Positions 12,842-13,071 of a stretch of DNA of 13,071 bases are shown piece after piece. The position numbers were made by a program, and so were the translations under genes. Source of the DNA: an uncultured beta proteobacterium (lineage in GTDB: Bacteria; Pseudomonadota; Gammaproteobacteria; Burkholderiales; Burkholderiaceae); assembly GCA_903845455.1 (NCBI GenBank), contig CAIMXN010000147.1, positions 1-13,071 of the forward strand. Direction: 5' to 3'. The notes below the pieces were generated by a model. The model was not told where the DNA came from. It ran no database searches and saw only the letters and a program-made list of their open reading frames with translations. Each line of letters begins with the position of its first letter. The first letter of the stretch is position 1.

Positions 12842-13071
12842 TTGAAATATATTTCTACTGCCGTCTTCACGCTATTCATCAGCACATCATCCATGGCACA
12901 ACTCACTGTGATGATCTCTGGAGGCTTTAGTGGACCCTATCAACAAATGCTTCCTGAGTTTCAGAAGGCTACTGGTATTACTGTGACTACGCTATCAGGC
13001 GCATCGCAAGGCTCTGGTCCTAAAACCATAAAAGCCCAGCTTGATAAAGGGGTAAATGCGGATGTGGTGAT
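12842..13071 (+). CDS. ModA-like extracellular solute-binding protein (5' part only)
   Basis: Only the first 76 codons are in the window; the reading frame is open at the edge. It starts at TTG (12842), preceded by a weak GGAT; no in-frame ATG lies between the NHL stop and this point. A signal peptide (about residues 1-19, ending SSMA) precedes a mature start LTVMISGGFSGPYQQ, then FQKATGITVTT, GASQGSG and KAQLDKGVNADVV. These match the molybdate-type (SBP_bac_11) periplasmic binding fold. Many Burkholderiales encode such orphan receptors without the ModBC permease; whether a permease follows cannot be seen. Its coupling to the NHL protein suggests a shared exported function. Confidence 0.82.
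   Translation, partial: MKYISTAVFTLFISTSSMAQLTVMISGGFSGPYQQMLPEFQKATGITVTTLSGASQGSGPKTIKAQLDKGVNADVV

Noticed and set aside
12694..12906. 70-codon minus-strand frame spanning the NHL/ModA-like junction
   Set aside because: It overlaps two convincing plus-strand genes and shows no recognisable features.

Overview
The window looks like a chromosomal segment of a moderate-GC betaproteobacterium, most likely Burkholderiales and possibly a Polynucleobacter-type freshwater lineage. The reasons are a tripartite-tricarboxylate (Bug/TctC) solute-binding protein, a phasin, an aldonate-type IlvD/Edd dehydratase, compact gene packing, and many small genes with exported products. The taxonomic call is inference from gene content and style. 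There is no rRNA, tRNA, CRISPR array, insertion sequence or phage gene. No stretch above about 165 bases lacks a gene.

Layout: (a) 1-2604, minus strand: a two-component pair, a dCACHE/PAS/HisKA_3 sensor kinase followed by a NarL/FixJ-type response regulator through an ATGA overlap; the regulator is cut by the window edge. (b) 2605-3619: the most unusual part. A 66-residue protein with six cysteines (plus strand) faces an unrecognised 188-residue protein (minus strand). A perfect FNR/Anr-type palindrome lies in the kinase/Cys-protein divergent region. A 9/10 FNR-type palindrome lies upstream of the 188-residue gene, spaced as in a class II FNR promoter. (c) 3620-5165, minus: an exported OB-fold protein and a Bug-type solute receptor. 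(d) 5300-7039, plus: an aldonate/sugar-acid dehydratase divergent from the receptor, closed by a strong bidirectional terminator. (e) 7107-11577, minus: exported metallo-beta-lactamase-fold hydrolase, exported choloylglycine-hydrolase-family Ntn amidase, quinone oxidoreductase with its own terminator, phasin and exported cupin. (f) 11737-13071, plus: exported six-bladed NHL propeller followed 13 nt later by a ModA-like binding protein cut by the window edge.

How the parts may work together: the receptor and dehydratase suggest capture and catabolism of a sugar acid. The two exported hydrolases could act on lactones or amides in the periplasm. The NHL/ModA-like pair looks like one transcription unit. 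Seven of the thirteen genes encode proteins with apparent signal peptides. The best candidate for something undescribed is the small oxygen-responsive (FNR-type) set in 2605-3619: a Cys-rich mini-protein and an orphan protein under matching palindromes, next to a sensor kinase. All regulatory calls are read from sequence motifs only.
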